This document shows positions 15,657 through 25,479 of a stretch of DNA of 48,966 bases, in pieces. Under the pieces are notes generated by a model. That model was not told the origin of the DNA. It saw only the letters and a list, made by a program, of their open reading frames with translations, and did not search any database. The DNA is from Parachlamydiaceae bacterium. Lineage in GTDB: Bacteria; Chlamydiota; Chlamydiia; Chlamydiales; Parachlamydiaceae. Position 1 is the stretch's first letter. The number at the start of each line of letters is the position of its first letter. The position numbers and the translations under genes were made by a program. Where the stretch lies: NCBI GenBank assembly GCA_013821265.1, contig JACDHD010000013.1, positions 1 through 48,966 of the forward strand. Direction: 5' to 3'.

Positions 15657-15800
15657 GACCTTATCTTGATCTAATCTTGATCTTAATCTTGATCTTAATC
15701 TTGATCATGATCCTAATCTTGATCTTTCTTTAGAAATTTTTAGAAAAGTTGAAGAAAAGAAGATCGAGATCAAGATCAAGATTAAGATCAAGATAAGGCC
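15657..15800. repeat. Family B hairpin with CTTGAT hexamer arms
   Basis: The left arm contains GGACCTTATCTTGATC and a run of CTTGAT/CTTAAT hexamers. The right arm contains the complementary ATCAAG/ATTAAG run and ends ATCAAGATAAGGCC. The loop is about 40 bases. The upstream flank (GGCACGGAAGGGC...GGACTTATG) is shared with family A elements, so the two families have the same outer shell but different hexamers. Confidence 0.8.
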
Positions 15801-15828
15801 TTTGTGCAAAGTCCAGCAATCTGTGCAA

Positions 15829-16797
15829 TTATACTATTGCATCGCCGAGGTCGCATTTTTTGACCTGCCGGAATTCTTCGGGATTGCGTTTTGAAACAGT
15901 TTTTTCCTGAATTCCTTCATTTGTGCAGAGTGTCACATGAATATGGCCTGAGCGTTTCAGCGGAGGTAGTATGATTCTTGCCTCAGGAAGTATTAGCTTT
16001 TCCTTTGAAACCGCTAGATAGGAAAACTTTTCGTCCTCATATCCTAAATCTGCATTTTTTACTTGGCGATGGACCGCAGAGCGTTCCAATCGCGCAGTGA
16101 AATGGCACCAGTTGTTTCCTTTCATAGGGCATTCGTGCGTGTGCGGACAGGGTGCGACCATATGAGCATTTTGTTGGAGTAGGGTTGTGCGTAGGTTGCG
16201 GATGCGATTGAATCCTGCAGGAGTTCCCGGTTCGATAATGATTAGGAGTTTTGCAGCTGCAAAGCATGCAGAAACCAGTTTTTGTTGTACTTCCGGTGAG
16301 AGTTCTCCAATGACGTATGACAGAATGATAAGATCGTGTTCAGGCAAAGAGTGTGTTTGTTCTAAATTGGTTGGCATCCATTGTGCTTGTTGAAAGATAG
16401 GATGCTGCCCATTAGCCATTAACCGTTTGCCGATTGCGATTAAGTCTGTATCGCGTTCCATTAAAGTTAGCTTTTCGATTTCGGGATATAGTTCTACAGC
16501 TACCCATGAGGCTGTTCCTGGGCCAGCGCCAACGTCTAAAATGCTTTTTACTGAGAGTAAAGTTGATCTTTCGTGTGTGGCTGAGAGTGCCTTATAGACA
16601 GCTGCATAGGTGGCTGGCATGCGTGTAGCTAAGTAGGAAAGTCGATGTGTGTTTGAGGACATAAAGGAGGACCGATATGGACTTTTCTGGTTTCGATAGC
16701 GATCAGAAAGTTCCTCGCGCGCTTGAGCTAGTGTATTTGTTCCGGAAGTTTGTAATTCTTCTTCAATAGCCTGTTTAAGATTTGGTGGAAGGCTCAT
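15829..16797 (-). CDS. Rsm22/METTL17-like ribosomal small-subunit methyltransferase
   Basis: 322 residues with a class I SAM-binding fold: ILDVGAGPGTASW (motif I), then LTLMERD and an ILSYVIGEL segment. The Rsm22 family signature is IEPGTPAGFNRIRNLR followed by a Cys cluster APCPHTHECPMKGNNWCHF and YEDEKFSYLAVS. The four cysteines resemble the metal or Fe-S binding site reported for METTL17/Rsm22. Family members associate with the small ribosomal subunit. Its ATG lies two bases after the stop of prfC, so it is the second gene of a translation-linked operon. Confidence 0.88.
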   Translation of the reverse strand: MSLPPNLKQAIEEELQTSGTNTLAQAREELSDRYRNQKSPYRSSFMSSNTHRLSYLATRMPATYAAVYKALSATHERSTLLSVKSILDVGAGPGTASWVAVELYPEIEKLTLMERDTDLIAIGKRLMANGQHPIFQQAQWMPTNLEQTHSLPEHDLIILSYVIGELSPEVQQKLVSACFAAAKLLIIIEPGTPAGFNRIRNLRTTLLQQNAHMVAPCPHTHECPMKGNNWCHFTARLERSAVHRQVKNADLGYEDEKFSYLAVSKEKLILPEARIILPPLKRSGHIHVTLCTNEGIQEKTVSKRNPEEFRQVKKCDLGDAIV

Positions 16798-16798
16798 T

Positions 16799-18400
16799 TT
16801 ATAACAAAATATCCATCAGTTTATGGTTGGGGTTTAGCTTTGCAGCGTATTGTTTTTCCCATACCTCACTGAAGAGGGCAATTGGACGATCGTGTTGATC
16901 GTGAAGAATGGTGCTATTGGTTGTCTTTTGGAATGTTTTGAGATCGCCAATGACCCAGGCGCTGCAAGAATAGGGAAGAGGTGATAGGATTGTTTCGACT
17001 CCATATTCATCCTTAAGGCGGTATTGCATCACTTCAAACTGAAGTTGGCCAACTGCTCCAAAAACAACGTCTCCACCAAGTTCATAAGGCCAAAAAAGCT
17101 GAACAGCTCCCTCGCTGGTTAGTTGCAGGATTCCTTTATCAAATGCTTTGCGTTTGCCTACATCTTTGGGTTGTACTTTGGCGAAAATTTCAGGTTGGAA
17201 CTGAGGCATCGGCTTGAAGTTGAAACCTTGGGTGAGGGAGATTGTGTCGCCTACCATGAAGACTCCGGGATTGATTACTCCCACAATATCACCAGCATAA
17301 GCTAGGTCTAGCGTGGTGCGTCCTCCGGCCACCATCCCATGGGGACGTGAAAGGCGCACTTCGCGTCCAAGTCGGTGATGTTTCACCACGAGATCGCGTT
17401 CGAATCGCCCTGAGCATACTTTTAAAAAAGCCATGCTGTCGCGATGGCGTCGGTCCATGTTGGCTTGAATTTTGAAGACATAGGCGCTGAACGGTGTTTG
17501 AACGGGATCGACAATACCTTCGCTGCCATTAGCAAGATTCATGATGCGTGGTTGAGGAGAGGGTGCAAGGTGGATGAAGGCATCGAAAAAGGGTTCAACT
17601 CCGAAATTTGTCAATGCGGATGCAAAAAAGACTGGAGTAACTTTTCCTGCAAGGAATGCTTCGTGTGAGAAGGGGTTGCCAGCCATTTGGAGTAGTTCTA
17701 GTTCGCCTTGAAGTTTTTCCCATTCGTCGTTAGGGACTCGAGCGCGTCCTTCAGCACTGTCAAAAGGGTAGCGTGTGAGATCAGCTTTTTGGGCTCCGCC
17801 GATCGATGTTTTGGAGAAAAAAACCAGTTCGTTGGTGACGCGGTCGACTACGCCGCAGAATTCGCGGCCAGATCCGATGGGCCAGTTCATTGCGCTGGAG
17901 TGTATTCCAAGGACCTCTTCGACTTCATTCATGAGGTCTAAGGGATCGCGTCCGGGCATATCCATTTTATTGATGAATGTGAGGACGGGGATACCGCGCA
18001 GGCGGCACACTTCAAATAGTTTTCGTGTTTGTTTTTCGACCCCTTTGGCGGCATCGATGACCATGATGGCGCAGTCGGCAGCGGTGAGGGTGCGGTAGGT
18101 GTCTTCGGAGAAGTCTTCGTGACCGGGGGTGTCTAGGACGTTGATGATCGTGTCTTTGTAGGTGAACTGCATGGCTGAGGCAGTAATAGAGATACCGCGT
18201 TCTTGTTCCATCGCCATCCAGTCGGAGGTGGCGGCTTTGCGCCCTTTGCGTCCGCGGACCATTCCGGCCGTGTGCACCATTCCGGAGTAGAGTAGGAGCT
18301 TTTCTGTGAGGGTTGTTTTTCCGGCATCGGGGTGGCTAATGATGGCGAAGGTGCGACGCATTGCGATAGCGTCTTTGAGGGGTACTGAGTCAGGATTCAC
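16799..18400 (-). CDS. prfC: Peptide chain release factor 3 (RF3)
   Basis: 533 residues, close to the usual 525-530. GTPase motifs are HPDAGKTTLTEK (G1), RGISITAS (G2), DTPGHEDFSEDT (G3) and NKMD (G4). The GRKGRKAATSDWMAMEQERG segment is typical of RF3 and separates it from EF-G. RF3 recycles RF1/RF2 from the ribosome after termination. The gene leads an operon with the Rsm22-like gene. A sigma70-like promoter can be seen 44-73 bases upstream. Confidence 0.97.
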   Translation of the reverse strand: MNPDSVPLKDAIAMRRTFAIISHPDAGKTTLTEKLLLYSGMVHTAGMVRGRKGRKAATSDWMAMEQERGISITASAMQFTYKDTIINVLDTPGHEDFSEDTYRTLTAADCAIMVIDAAKGVEKQTRKLFEVCRLRGIPVLTFINKMDMPGRDPLDLMNEVEEVLGIHSSAMNWPIGSGREFCGVVDRVTNELVFFSKTSIGGAQKADLTRYPFDSAEGRARVPNDEWEKLQGELELLQMAGNPFSHEAFLAGKVTPVFFASALTNFGVEPFFDAFIHLAPSPQPRIMNLANGSEGIVDPVQTPFSAYVFKIQANMDRRHRDSMAFLKVCSGRFERDLVVKHHRLGREVRLSRPHGMVAGGRTTLDLAYAGDIVGVINPGVFMVGDTISLTQGFNFKPMPQFQPEIFAKVQPKDVGKRKAFDKGILQLTSEGAVQLFWPYELGGDVVFGAVGQLQFEVMQYRLKDEYGVETILSPLPYSCSAWVIGDLKTFQKTTNSTILHDQHDRPIALFSEVWEKQYAAKLNPNHKLMDILL

Positions 18401-18443
18401 GTTAAAAAGTCTCGCTTAAATTTTTTTAGTAATAGTTGAAATA

Positions 18444-18473
18444 ATTATAACACACTTAGGTATAAGCATTCAA
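18444..18473 (-). promoter_or_regulatory. Putative sigma70-type promoter of prfC
   Basis: On the minus strand TTGAAT is followed after 18 bases by a consensus TATAAT, 44 bases before the prfC ATG. The spacing is one base longer than ideal. The divergent gene at 18554 shares this intergenic space. Confidence 0.5.
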
Positions 18474-18553
18474 ATGCATTTTTGTTGCAGTGTAAGATCG
18501 ATTTCATTATCGTGTTTCAATTCACGAATAATCTTTAATTTTAGGAGAAGAAA

Positions 18554-18955
18554 ATGTCAGGTTATTTAAGTAGTATTTTTGGAAGTGGGGCTGGAGCTGC
18601 TGCTCAGCCTGCTGGTGTTCCTGCTGGAGGAGCTGTGACAGAAGAGGCAGCTGCTATAATCGCTGACGATGATGAAGTTTTAGTGCCGTCGACCAAAGTA
18701 TGGGATAAACAGAGAAACGCAGAAATGGCTAATGCGCTATTAGAACAACAAAATAAAACCTTATTGGCTGATAATGCGCGTTTGCAAAAAGAAGTGGCCG
18801 AATTACGAAGTGAATTGCAGAAACATACGAACGGCCAAAAGTTAGCAGGTCTAAAAGAAAAGTATGAAAAGGAAAAAAATCTTCAGCAAGCGTTGATAGT
18901 TCAAATGGCAAAAACAATAAAATCCTTACAGGAAACGTTGCCAAAAGCGACGTAA
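18554..18955 (+). CDS. Small coiled-coil protein
   Basis: 133 residues. The first 30 are Gly/Ala-rich (FGSGAGAAAQPAGVPAGG), then an acidic stretch (ADDDEVLVPSTKVWDKQ). Residues about 55-125 form a long heptad-like helix (NALLEQQNKTLLADNARLQKEVAELRSELQKH) predicted as coiled coil. There is no signal peptide. The ribosome binding site TAGGAGAAG is strong. Function unknown; the layout resembles small scaffold or chaperone-like proteins, without any firm assignment. Confidence 0.75.
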   Translation: MSGYLSSIFGSGAGAAAQPAGVPAGGAVTEEAAAIIADDDEVLVPSTKVWDKQRNAEMANALLEQQNKTLLADNARLQKEVAELRSELQKHTNGQKLAGLKEKYEKEKNLQQALIVQMAKTIKSLQETLPKAT

Positions 18956-18974
18956 TGGAAATACCGATAAGAAG

Positions 18975-19048
18975 GTAGCCAGGCAGGGACGGTCTGGCTT
19001 TTGCAGGGCGGGACGCCCTGGTTACTTTCAGGCCGAGGACGGCCTGGG
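18975..19048. repeat. Family C REP pair, divergent
   Basis: GGTAGCCAGGCAGGGACGG...TCTGG is followed by CAGGGCGGGACGCCCTGG and CAGGCCGAGGACGGCCTGG. Each is a small palindrome. Confidence 0.75.
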
Positions 19049-19140
19049 GCGAAACTTCACGGCTGCGCGAACCACACAGTAAAAGGAGTCCAGAGGAGCA
19101 AGCTCCTTTGGTGGGGTTTTAAGGGGCAATGCCCCTTAAT
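19048..19140. repeat. Family D repeat, long flank form
   Basis: CGAAACTTCACGGCTGCGCG is followed by GGAGTCCAGAGGAGCAAGC, TTTGGTGGGG and the AAGGGGCAATGCCCCTT palindrome. The outer part matches the insertion in ligD in reverse orientation. Confidence 0.75.
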
Positions 19141-19295
19141 TTGGAGTGCGGTGGGCTTGCCACCGCTTTCATAAACATCGGCTTGGCGATGTCTTTTCGA
19201 AATATACTGCAATTTGCACACAAGCATTCTTAGATGGGGTCGTCAAGCCGACCCCTATGAAAGCGGTGGCAAGCCTCCGCACTCCAAAAGCGAAG
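19141..19295. repeat. Family E element with internal spacer
   Basis: TTGGAGTGCGGTGGGCTTGC, CATAAACATCGGCTTGGCGATG and an inverted copy ending GCAAGCCTCCGCACTCCAA enclose a unique stretch of about 60 bases. Together with C and D, repeats fill most of 18.96-19.30 kb; the rest up to 19408 is the leader of the efflux operon. Confidence 0.75.
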
Positions 19296-19408
19296 AATAG
19301 CGCCAAGACGATGTTTATGAAAGAAGCGGAACTCTTTATCCTTTTTTCTATTGCGCTATGGTGGCTGAAATCGTAGTATGCGAAATTTAAATTTCACGGG
19401 ATTTAAAT

Positions 19409-20554
19409 ATGCGCCTGCGATCTTCCATTTTTCTTGTACTTTTCGCTCTTTCAGGGTGTAAGCCTGCGGAGCACAAAGCACCCCCTCCTGTTGATGTGAC
19501 CGACTTTGTTGTGGAAGAGCGCAACATACCCGCTGTTTTCGATTTCATTGGGTTTGCGGAAAGTACGCATCCAGTAGAAATTCGAGCACGCGTTGAAGGA
19601 TACCTAGATACAATTGCCTATCAAGAGGGGCAAATCGTCAAAGTGGGCGATCTTCTTTTCCAACTCGATCCAAGGCAATACGAAGCGTTAGTTGAGCAAG
19701 CAAAAGGCGATGTGGACCGTCAACAGGCCATTCTTGAAAATGCAAAGCTGACAGTTGATCGGTTGGCTCCGTTGTACCAACAGAAAGCCGCCAGTAAGAA
19801 AGATTTGGATAATGCGTTGGCTAATCAGTTGGCAGCTCAAGCAACCCTAGCATCGTTAAATGCAAAGCTGTTGGATGCGGAAATAAACCTTGGGTATACG
19901 ACAATCCGTTCTCCGATTACCGGCCTTGCAGATAAGTCTAAGCTGCGTCAAGGTGCTTTGATCAATCCGGGAACAAATAGTCTTCTGACAACTGTTTCTG
20001 TAGTGGATCCTATCTGGGTGTATTTTAGTGTGTCGGACAACGACATCATGCGAGCGCGTCAGCAGGAAATTAGCAAAAAGATTATTTTGCCTGCGGAAAA
20101 GGCGTATCAGGTGGAGTTAACGCTTGGGACTGGTGAGGTCTATCCTATTAAGGGTCGCGTTGACTTTAGTGCTCCTACTTATGACCAAAGCACTGGCACA
20201 TTGTTAGTACGCGCGGTGTTTGAGAATCCTGAAATTGTGTTAAGGCCTGGACAATTTGTGCGTGTGAAGGTGTATGGGGCGACTCGACCAAATGCGATCG
20301 CTGTGCCACAGCGTGCGTTGATGCAGAAAAAAAATGGAATGTTTGTCTATTTGATTGATAAAGACAATAAAGTGATTTCTCAGGATGTATCTGCAGGGGA
20401 GTGGGAAGATGATTTTCAAGTGATCACAAACGGATTGAAACCTGGTGACCGCATTGTTGTAGATGGAATCAATAAAATACGTGCCGGTACTGATATCCAT
20501 GTGACAGGACCTTGGAAGCCACTTCCAAAGCCAACTAATACTTCATCGCCTTAG
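19409..20554 (+). CDS. RND efflux periplasmic adaptor (membrane fusion protein)
   Basis: 381 residues. A lipoprotein signal ends LSGC (Cys about residue 17). The adaptor order is visible: barrel-sandwich half PVEIRARVEGYLDTIAYQEGQIVKVGDLLFQLDP, an alpha-hairpin (about 95-165) including the LAPLYQQKAASKKDLDNA segment, the second lipoyl half YTTIRSPITGLADKSKLRQGALI, then beta-barrel and membrane-proximal domains (LRPGQFVRVKVYG, VPQRALMQ). It bridges the inner-membrane pump and the outer-membrane channel. The pump gene starts six bases downstream. The substrate range cannot be told; the sequence is of the AcrA/MexE type. Confidence 0.95.
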   Translation: MRLRSSIFLVLFALSGCKPAEHKAPPPVDVTDFVVEERNIPAVFDFIGFAESTHPVEIRARVEGYLDTIAYQEGQIVKVGDLLFQLDPRQYEALVEQAKGDVDRQQAILENAKLTVDRLAPLYQQKAASKKDLDNALANQLAAQATLASLNAKLLDAEINLGYTTIRSPITGLADKSKLRQGALINPGTNSLLTTVSVVDPIWVYFSVSDNDIMRARQQEISKKIILPAEKAYQVELTLGTGEVYPIKGRVDFSAPTYDQSTGTLLVRAVFENPEIVLRPGQFVRVKVYGATRPNAIAVPQRALMQKKNGMFVYLIDKDNKVISQDVSAGEWEDDFQVITNGLKPGDRIVVDGINKIRAGTDIHVTGPWKPLPKPTNTSSP

Positions 20555-20560
20555 GAATAT

Positions 20561-23500
20561 ATGTTTTCGAGCTTTTTTATTGATCGTCCTATTCTTTCTA
20601 GCGTGATATCGATCTTTATTTTTCTTGCTGGTTTGACCTCGATGTTTTTTTTGCCTATTGAACAATTTCCGAACATATTGCCTCCGCAAATTAACGTACA
20701 GACCTCATACGCAGGTGCCAGTGCACAGACAGTTGCCAATTCTGTCGCTTCACCATTGGAGCAGCAGATCAATGGTGTTGAAAACATGATCTACATGTAT
20801 TCCAATAGTTCGTCGACAGGAGATTACAACTTAAACGTATACTTCGATATTGGATCGGACATTCAGCAAGCGTTGATCGATGTACAAAACCAAGTCAACA
20901 TAGCAACTCCGTTATTGCCGGATCAGGTACAAAAATCTGGAGTCAATATTCTCAAGCAAACTCCTGCGATTTTGCTGGCTATTGCGCTGCAGTCGCCTGA
21001 TGGACGTTATGATGAGGTTTTTTTAAGTAACTATGCCACTGTCAATATTGTGGAGGAGTTGCAGCGTACCCCTGGGGTTAGCAGCATCAACATCATTAAT
21101 AGCCGCGACTATGCCATGCGCATTTGGCTGGATCCTGCGTTATTAGCGAAGTATAGTTTGACTGCTGAAGATGTGGTGGATGCGATACGCGATCAGAACA
21201 CCGAATATTCTGTTGGGCGTTTGGGTGAGGTGCCTACTGATGGACCTGTGGAGTTGACCATTTCGATTACGAGTGTGGGGCGACTGAGTACTCCGGAGGA
21301 ATTTGACGACATCATCCTAAAAGCCAATACAGACGGTTCGATTGTTTCGTTGAGGGATGTAGGATATAGTGAGCTTGGTGCATCGGACTATGATGTGATT
21401 GGAAAGGTGAATGGCATTCCAGCGATATCCATAGCGATTTTTCAACAGTTCGGAGCCAATGCGTTGGATGTTGCTAAAGCCATTAAGAAGAAGATGGAAT
21501 ACATTAAGAAAAGTTTTCCTATGGGGATTGAGTATTCGATTCCTTACGATACGACTAAGTTTGTGACGGCATCGATCAAAGAGGTTGTGATCACGATATT
21601 AGAAGCGGCGTTTTTAGTGGGATTGGTTGTGTTTGTCTTTTTGCAAAACATTAGGCTTACATTGATTCCGATTCAAGCAATGGTGATTTCGATTGTTGGG
21701 GCTTTTGCCGGCATGATCGTTTTAGGGCTATCGATCAATACTTTAACGCTATTTGGAATGGTGTTGGCGATCGGAATTGTGGTTGACGATGCGATCGTCG
21801 TGATCGAAAACGTTGAAAGCAACATGCGTCTTTATAGTTATTCAGCGAAAGAGGCCGCTCACCATGCCATGAAAGAGGTGACAGGACCCATTATTGCGAT
21901 TGTACTTGTTTTGTGTGCCGTATTTATACCTGTGGCGTTTCTCGGAGGAATTGCAGGGCAGTTGTATAAGCAATTTGCGTTGACCATTGCCCTTTCTGTG
22001 GTTATTTCTGGAATTGTAGCGCTGACATTAAGTCCTGCACTTTCCGCAATTTTGATTAAGCCCCGCGGTGAACCTTCCAAGTTCACCAAGCTGTTTGACA
22101 AGTGGTTTGGAAAATTGACCGACTTTTATGAAAGAGGGGCACGTTGGTTGATTGTAAGGCCTATCCAAGGGTTGTTGGCGTTTGCTGTGGTCTGCAGTTT
22201 GGTAGGTTTGCTATTTCATATCGTTCCAACCAGTTTTGTTCCCAATGAAGACCAAGGATATCTACTTGCCGTCGTAAATATGCCTGAAGGCGCTAGTTTG
22301 GTGCGTACGGAAGAGGTGTCAAACCAAGCGGAAAAAATTGCGATGAAGAATCCGGCTTCCGAAACATTTTTCGAACTGACTGGATATAGCTTTGTGGATA
22401 CGTTGAATCGTACAAATCAGGGCAGTAACTTTGTGGTCTTTAAGGATTGGAGTGTACGCACTAATCCTAAAGAGCATGCCGATGCGGTGTTACTGGAATT
22501 GGCGAGAGCCTACTCTAAAATTCCGGAAGGACAAATTTTCATTTTTAATCCTCCGGCGATTCAAGGTTTGGGGACAGTGGGAGGCTTTGAATTTTGGATT
22601 GAAAACCGCGGGTCTGGCGACTACGCACACTTGGAAGATGTGACTAGAGAGTTTATAACAAAGGCTAAGGAACGTCCTGAACTAACCGGGCTGATTTCCA
22701 CAATCGATGCCAATACGCAACAGGTGTATGTCGACCTAGATCGTTCTAAGGCGCGATCTTTAGGGGTTCCCATTAATCAAATCTACAGTTCATTGCAGAG
22801 CTTATTTGGATCCCTATACGTCAACAATTTTAATAAATTTGGTCGCGTTTACAAAGTAATGGTGATGGCACAACCTAAATGGCGTGCAACGCCGAGTGAC
22901 ATCACACAGGTATATGTGAAATCGGTTTTGGGTAAAATGATCCCATTGTCTTCTTTGGTCACTTTGCGCAATACATCGGGACCCAGCATGGTGTCGCGCT
23001 TTAATGCTTTTCCTGCGGCAAAAATTAATGGAAGTGCGGCTCCAGGCTATAGTTCGGGGCAAGCGTTAAATGTGATGGAAGAGGTGGCACGCGCATCGCT
23101 TCCTAGCGACATGAGCTTTTCGTGGGGAGGGGAGTCCTTTCAGGAGAAGGCTTCTGGAGGATCATCGTCCTATATGCTTTTAGCTGGGTTGCTGATGGTA
23201 TTTCTTATTTTAGCAGCATTGTATGAGCGATGGACTTTACCATTGGCGATTGTGTTGGCGGTGCCGTTTGGAATGCTTGGAGCCCTCCTAGCAGTATGGT
23301 TGACGGGTATGAGCAATGACATCTACTTTCAAATCGGATTGATCACGTTGATCGCTCTTGCTGCAAAGAATGCAATCTTGATTGTGGAATTTGCTTTGAT
23401 CAAACATCACGAAGGCTTATCGATTTTAGAGGCAGCCATTCAAGCGGGTAAGTTGCGCTTTCGCGCTATCTTGATGACGTCTTTAACATTTATTTTTGGG

Positions 23501-23701
23501 GTGATCCCTCTCGTTACCAGCTCTGGAGCTGGTGCAAACAGCCGCCACTCATTAGGTATTGGTGTATTGGGTGGAATGATTGCAGCGACTTTCATGGCGA
23601 TATTTTTTGTTCCACTTTTCTTTAAACTGATTATTCAATTTACAGAATCAAAGGCCGAAGCAGAATCTGTAGAAAGGCAGTCTGGCGGCCATAATGCGTA
23701 G
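20561..23701 (+). CDS. RND multidrug efflux pump (HAE1 family, AcrB/MexF-like)
   Basis: 1046 residues, the normal size. [20 protein letters not shown] opens transmembrane helix 1. The proton-relay aspartates are present in TM4 ([15 protein letters not shown]) and the Lys in TM10 ([13 protein letters not shown]). Two large periplasmic loops and twelve helices follow the usual duplicated plan. It exports amphiphilic compounds using the proton gradient. It is the middle gene of the operon; the outer-membrane factor follows after about 190 bases holding a family C element. An intracellular organism keeping such a pump suggests exposure to host or environmental toxins. Confidence 0.97.
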   Translation: MFSSFFIDRPILSSVISIFIFLAGLTSMFFLPIEQFPNILPPQINVQTSYAGASAQTVANSVASPLEQQINGVENMIYMYSNSSSTGDYNLNVYFDIGSDIQQALIDVQNQVNIATPLLPDQVQKSGVNILKQTPAILLAIALQSPDGRYDEVFLSNYATVNIVEELQRTPGVSSINIINSRDYAMRIWLDPALLAKYSLTAEDVVDAIRDQNTEYSVGRLGEVPTDGPVELTISITSVGRLSTPEEFDDIILKANTDGSIVSLRDVGYSELGASDYDVIGKVNGIPAISIAIFQQFGANALDVAKAIKKKMEYIKKSFPMGIEYSIPYDTTKFVTASIKEVVITILEAAFLVGLVVFVFLQNIRLTLIPIQAMVISIVGAFAGMIVLGLSINTLTLFGMVLAIGIVVDDAIVVIENVESNMRLYSYSAKEAAHHAMKEVTGPIIAIVLVLCAVFIPVAFLGGIAGQLYKQFALTIALSVVISGIVALTLSPALSAILIKPRGEPSKFTKLFDKWFGKLTDFYERGARWLIVRPIQGLLAFAVVCSLVGLLFHIVPTSFVPNEDQGYLLAVVNMPEGASLVRTEEVSNQAEKIAMKNPASETFFELTGYSFVDTLNRTNQGSNFVVFKDWSVRTNPKEHADAVLLELARAYSKIPEGQIFIFNPPAIQGLGTVGGFEFWIENRGSGDYAHLEDVTREFITKAKERPELTGLISTIDANTQQVYVDLDRSKARSLGVPINQIYSSLQSLFGSLYVNNFNKFGRVYKVMVMAQPKWRATPSDITQVYVKSVLGKMIPLSSLVTLRNTSGPSMVSRFNAFPAAKINGSAAPGYSSGQALNVMEEVARASLPSDMSFSWGGESFQEKASGGSSSYMLLAGLLMVFLILAALYERWTLPLAIVLAVPFGMLGALLAVWLTGMSNDIYFQIGLITLIALAAKNAILIVEFALIKHHEGLSILEAAIQAGKLRFRAILMTSLTFIFGVIPLVTSSGAGANSRHSLGIGVLGGMIAATFMAIFFVPLFFKLIIQFTESKAEAESVERQSGGHNA

Positions 23702-23709
23702 GGCGAATA

Positions 23710-23851
23710 AGGTCTCTAACATCGAAAAGTAACTTTAGTTTGTCGGGATGGTTGCCGATATGGTAGCCAGGCCGTCCCGGCCTGGTAAAAAAAGGACGAC
23801 CAGACCGGGACGGTCTGGCTACCATATAGGGAAAATAACTGTAGTTACTCA
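23710..23851. repeat. Long family C element, copy 1 (about 140 bp)
   Basis: It runs from GTCTCTAACATCGAAAAGTA to ACTGTAGTTACTCAG, with imperfect ends GTAACTTTAGTT / AACTGTAGTTAC. The core is GATATGGTAGCCAGGCCG...CCTGG, an A-rich loop and CCAGACCGGGACGGTCTGG. Copy 2 is at 28868-29009. Bases 23852-23880 are a short family E remnant. Confidence 0.85.
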
Positions 23852-23899
23852 GGAGGCGGGATCAAGGTCCCGCACTCCAAGCAGGAAAAGGTGTTAGGT

Positions 23900-25345
23900 A
23901 TGGATATTTTAATGCGTGTATTACACATATTGGCTTTGGCATCTTTAGTTGGGTGCATGGGGCCTCACTACGATGCGCAATTTGTCGATCTTCCAGATTC
24001 GTGGAGGTTGGAGGCGGATGAAGCAACGACTCTATGCAATATGCGCTGGTGGGAACAATTTGGCGATCCCGTTTTAGATGAGTTAATTTTTGTTGCATTG
24101 GGGAATAATCAAGATCTTAAAATTGCAATTTCAAGAGTTTGTCAATACCACGATCGGCTAATCATCACAAATTCGGCTCTGTATCCCTCTGTAAATGGTA
24201 ATGCGAGCTTTACTCGAACGAAAACTTCTTTGGCAGCTCCCTTTGCAGCATCTAGTGGAGGGATTCCTGATGGCGTAACAGGTTTTAAACGAATCAACAA
24301 CGATTACCAAGTATTTTTAAGTCTAAATTGGGAACTGGACTTTTGGGGTCGCGTGCGCAGTGCTTCCGAAGCTGCCTACGCGGAACTGTTAGCTCAAGTG
24401 GAAACACGTCGCGCAGTAGTGGTCACGGTGGTTGCATCGACAGCAAATGCGTACATAACATTGCGCGGTCTGGATTCACAACTTGAAGTATCCAAAAAAA
24501 CGTTGAAATCACGCATTCAATCGCTAAAGTTAGCACAGGATCGTTTTGAGCTCGGTGAAACATCTCAGATCGAAGTGCGTCAAGCAGAAGCCGAAGTAGA
24601 AATTGCGGCTATCCGCGTGATCCAATTGGAACGCGATATTCCCATCCAAGAAAACCTCCTCAGCGTCATCCTAGGCCAAAATCCCCGCGATATCATTCGC
24701 GGAAAAGCGATCGAAGATTTTGAATATCCAATGACCATTCCTGCAGGCATTCCTTCAGAACTGCTGGTGCGTCGTCCCGACATCATGCGCGCCGAAGACA
24801 CTTTAATCGCGGCCAACGCCCGCGTCAGCGAAGCGAGGGCTCTATTCTTTCCTAAAATAACCCTCACTGGGATATATGGGAGCGAAAGCGCAAAGCTTCA
24901 TAATCTTTTTACCTCACCAGCCGAAATGTGGCAATATGGTCTCTCAGCTGTCCAAACGATCTTCGATGCGGGCAAAACTCTCTACCAAGTCGAAGAGACA
25001 AAAGCTCTACGTAACCAAGCTCTCTTCGCCTACCGCCAAACAATTTTGCAAGCATTCCGTGAAGTCAATGATGGTCTGGTCGCTACGCGCATGAACCAAA
25101 AGCTTGTCACGGAACACAAAATCCAAGTTAAGGTGCTAGCGGACTATCTCCACCTCGCCACCCTCCGCTACAACGAAGGGGAGATCGACTACCTCAACGT
25201 CCTCGACGCGGAACGCTCACTCTTCGATTCCCAACTAGACCTGGTCCAAGCACAAGCCGACACCTTCACCGCCGTCGTCAACCTCTACAGCGCCTTAGGG
25301 GGTGGCTGGGTGTGTGATGCGGATACTGTGGCTCTTTCAGATTAG
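23900..25345 (+). CDS. RND outer-membrane factor lipoprotein (TolC/NodT family)
   Basis: About 481 residues. The start at 23900 is preferred; a GTG at 23891 and an ATG at 23912 are alternatives. A lipobox LVGC is seen within the first 20 residues. The family plan is clear: WWEQFGDPVLDELIFVALGNNQDLKIA, LSLNWELDFWGRVRS in the first repeat, and the second repeat with PSELLVRRPDIMRAEDTLIAANARVSEARALFFPKITL. It forms the trimeric channel for the pump. Codon choice in the last third shifts to C-ending codons compared with the first part. Confidence 0.95.
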   Translation: MDILMRVLHILALASLVGCMGPHYDAQFVDLPDSWRLEADEATTLCNMRWWEQFGDPVLDELIFVALGNNQDLKIAISRVCQYHDRLIITNSALYPSVNGNASFTRTKTSLAAPFAASSGGIPDGVTGFKRINNDYQVFLSLNWELDFWGRVRSASEAAYAELLAQVETRRAVVVTVVASTANAYITLRGLDSQLEVSKKTLKSRIQSLKLAQDRFELGETSQIEVRQAEAEVEIAAIRVIQLERDIPIQENLLSVILGQNPRDIIRGKAIEDFEYPMTIPAGIPSELLVRRPDIMRAEDTLIAANARVSEARALFFPKITLTGIYGSESAKLHNLFTSPAEMWQYGLSAVQTIFDAGKTLYQVEETKALRNQALFAYRQTILQAFREVNDGLVATRMNQKLVTEHKIQVKVLADYLHLATLRYNEGEIDYLNVLDAERSLFDSQLDLVQAQADTFTAVVNLYSALGGGWVCDADTVALSD

Positions 25346-25479
25346 TAAAGGACAAACGACGAAATGGGCTAATAGGCATTGTCCTTTTCGTCCTTTATGT
25401 CGTTTTCGTCCTTTTGTTATTTAATGGATTTTTAAAAAGTGTCATAAGCAGTAAGATAAGTGTCATTTGGAAGGTGTAA

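Noticed and set aside
121-15800. CRISPR array suggested by regular short repeats
   Set aside because: The hexamers are contiguous without spacers, the hairpins are dispersed, and no cas genes are present.
19146-19376. Open frame of 76 residues
   Set aside because: It is made almost wholly of family E repeat sequence, and similar frames occur in every E copy (26169-26500, 28895-29083).
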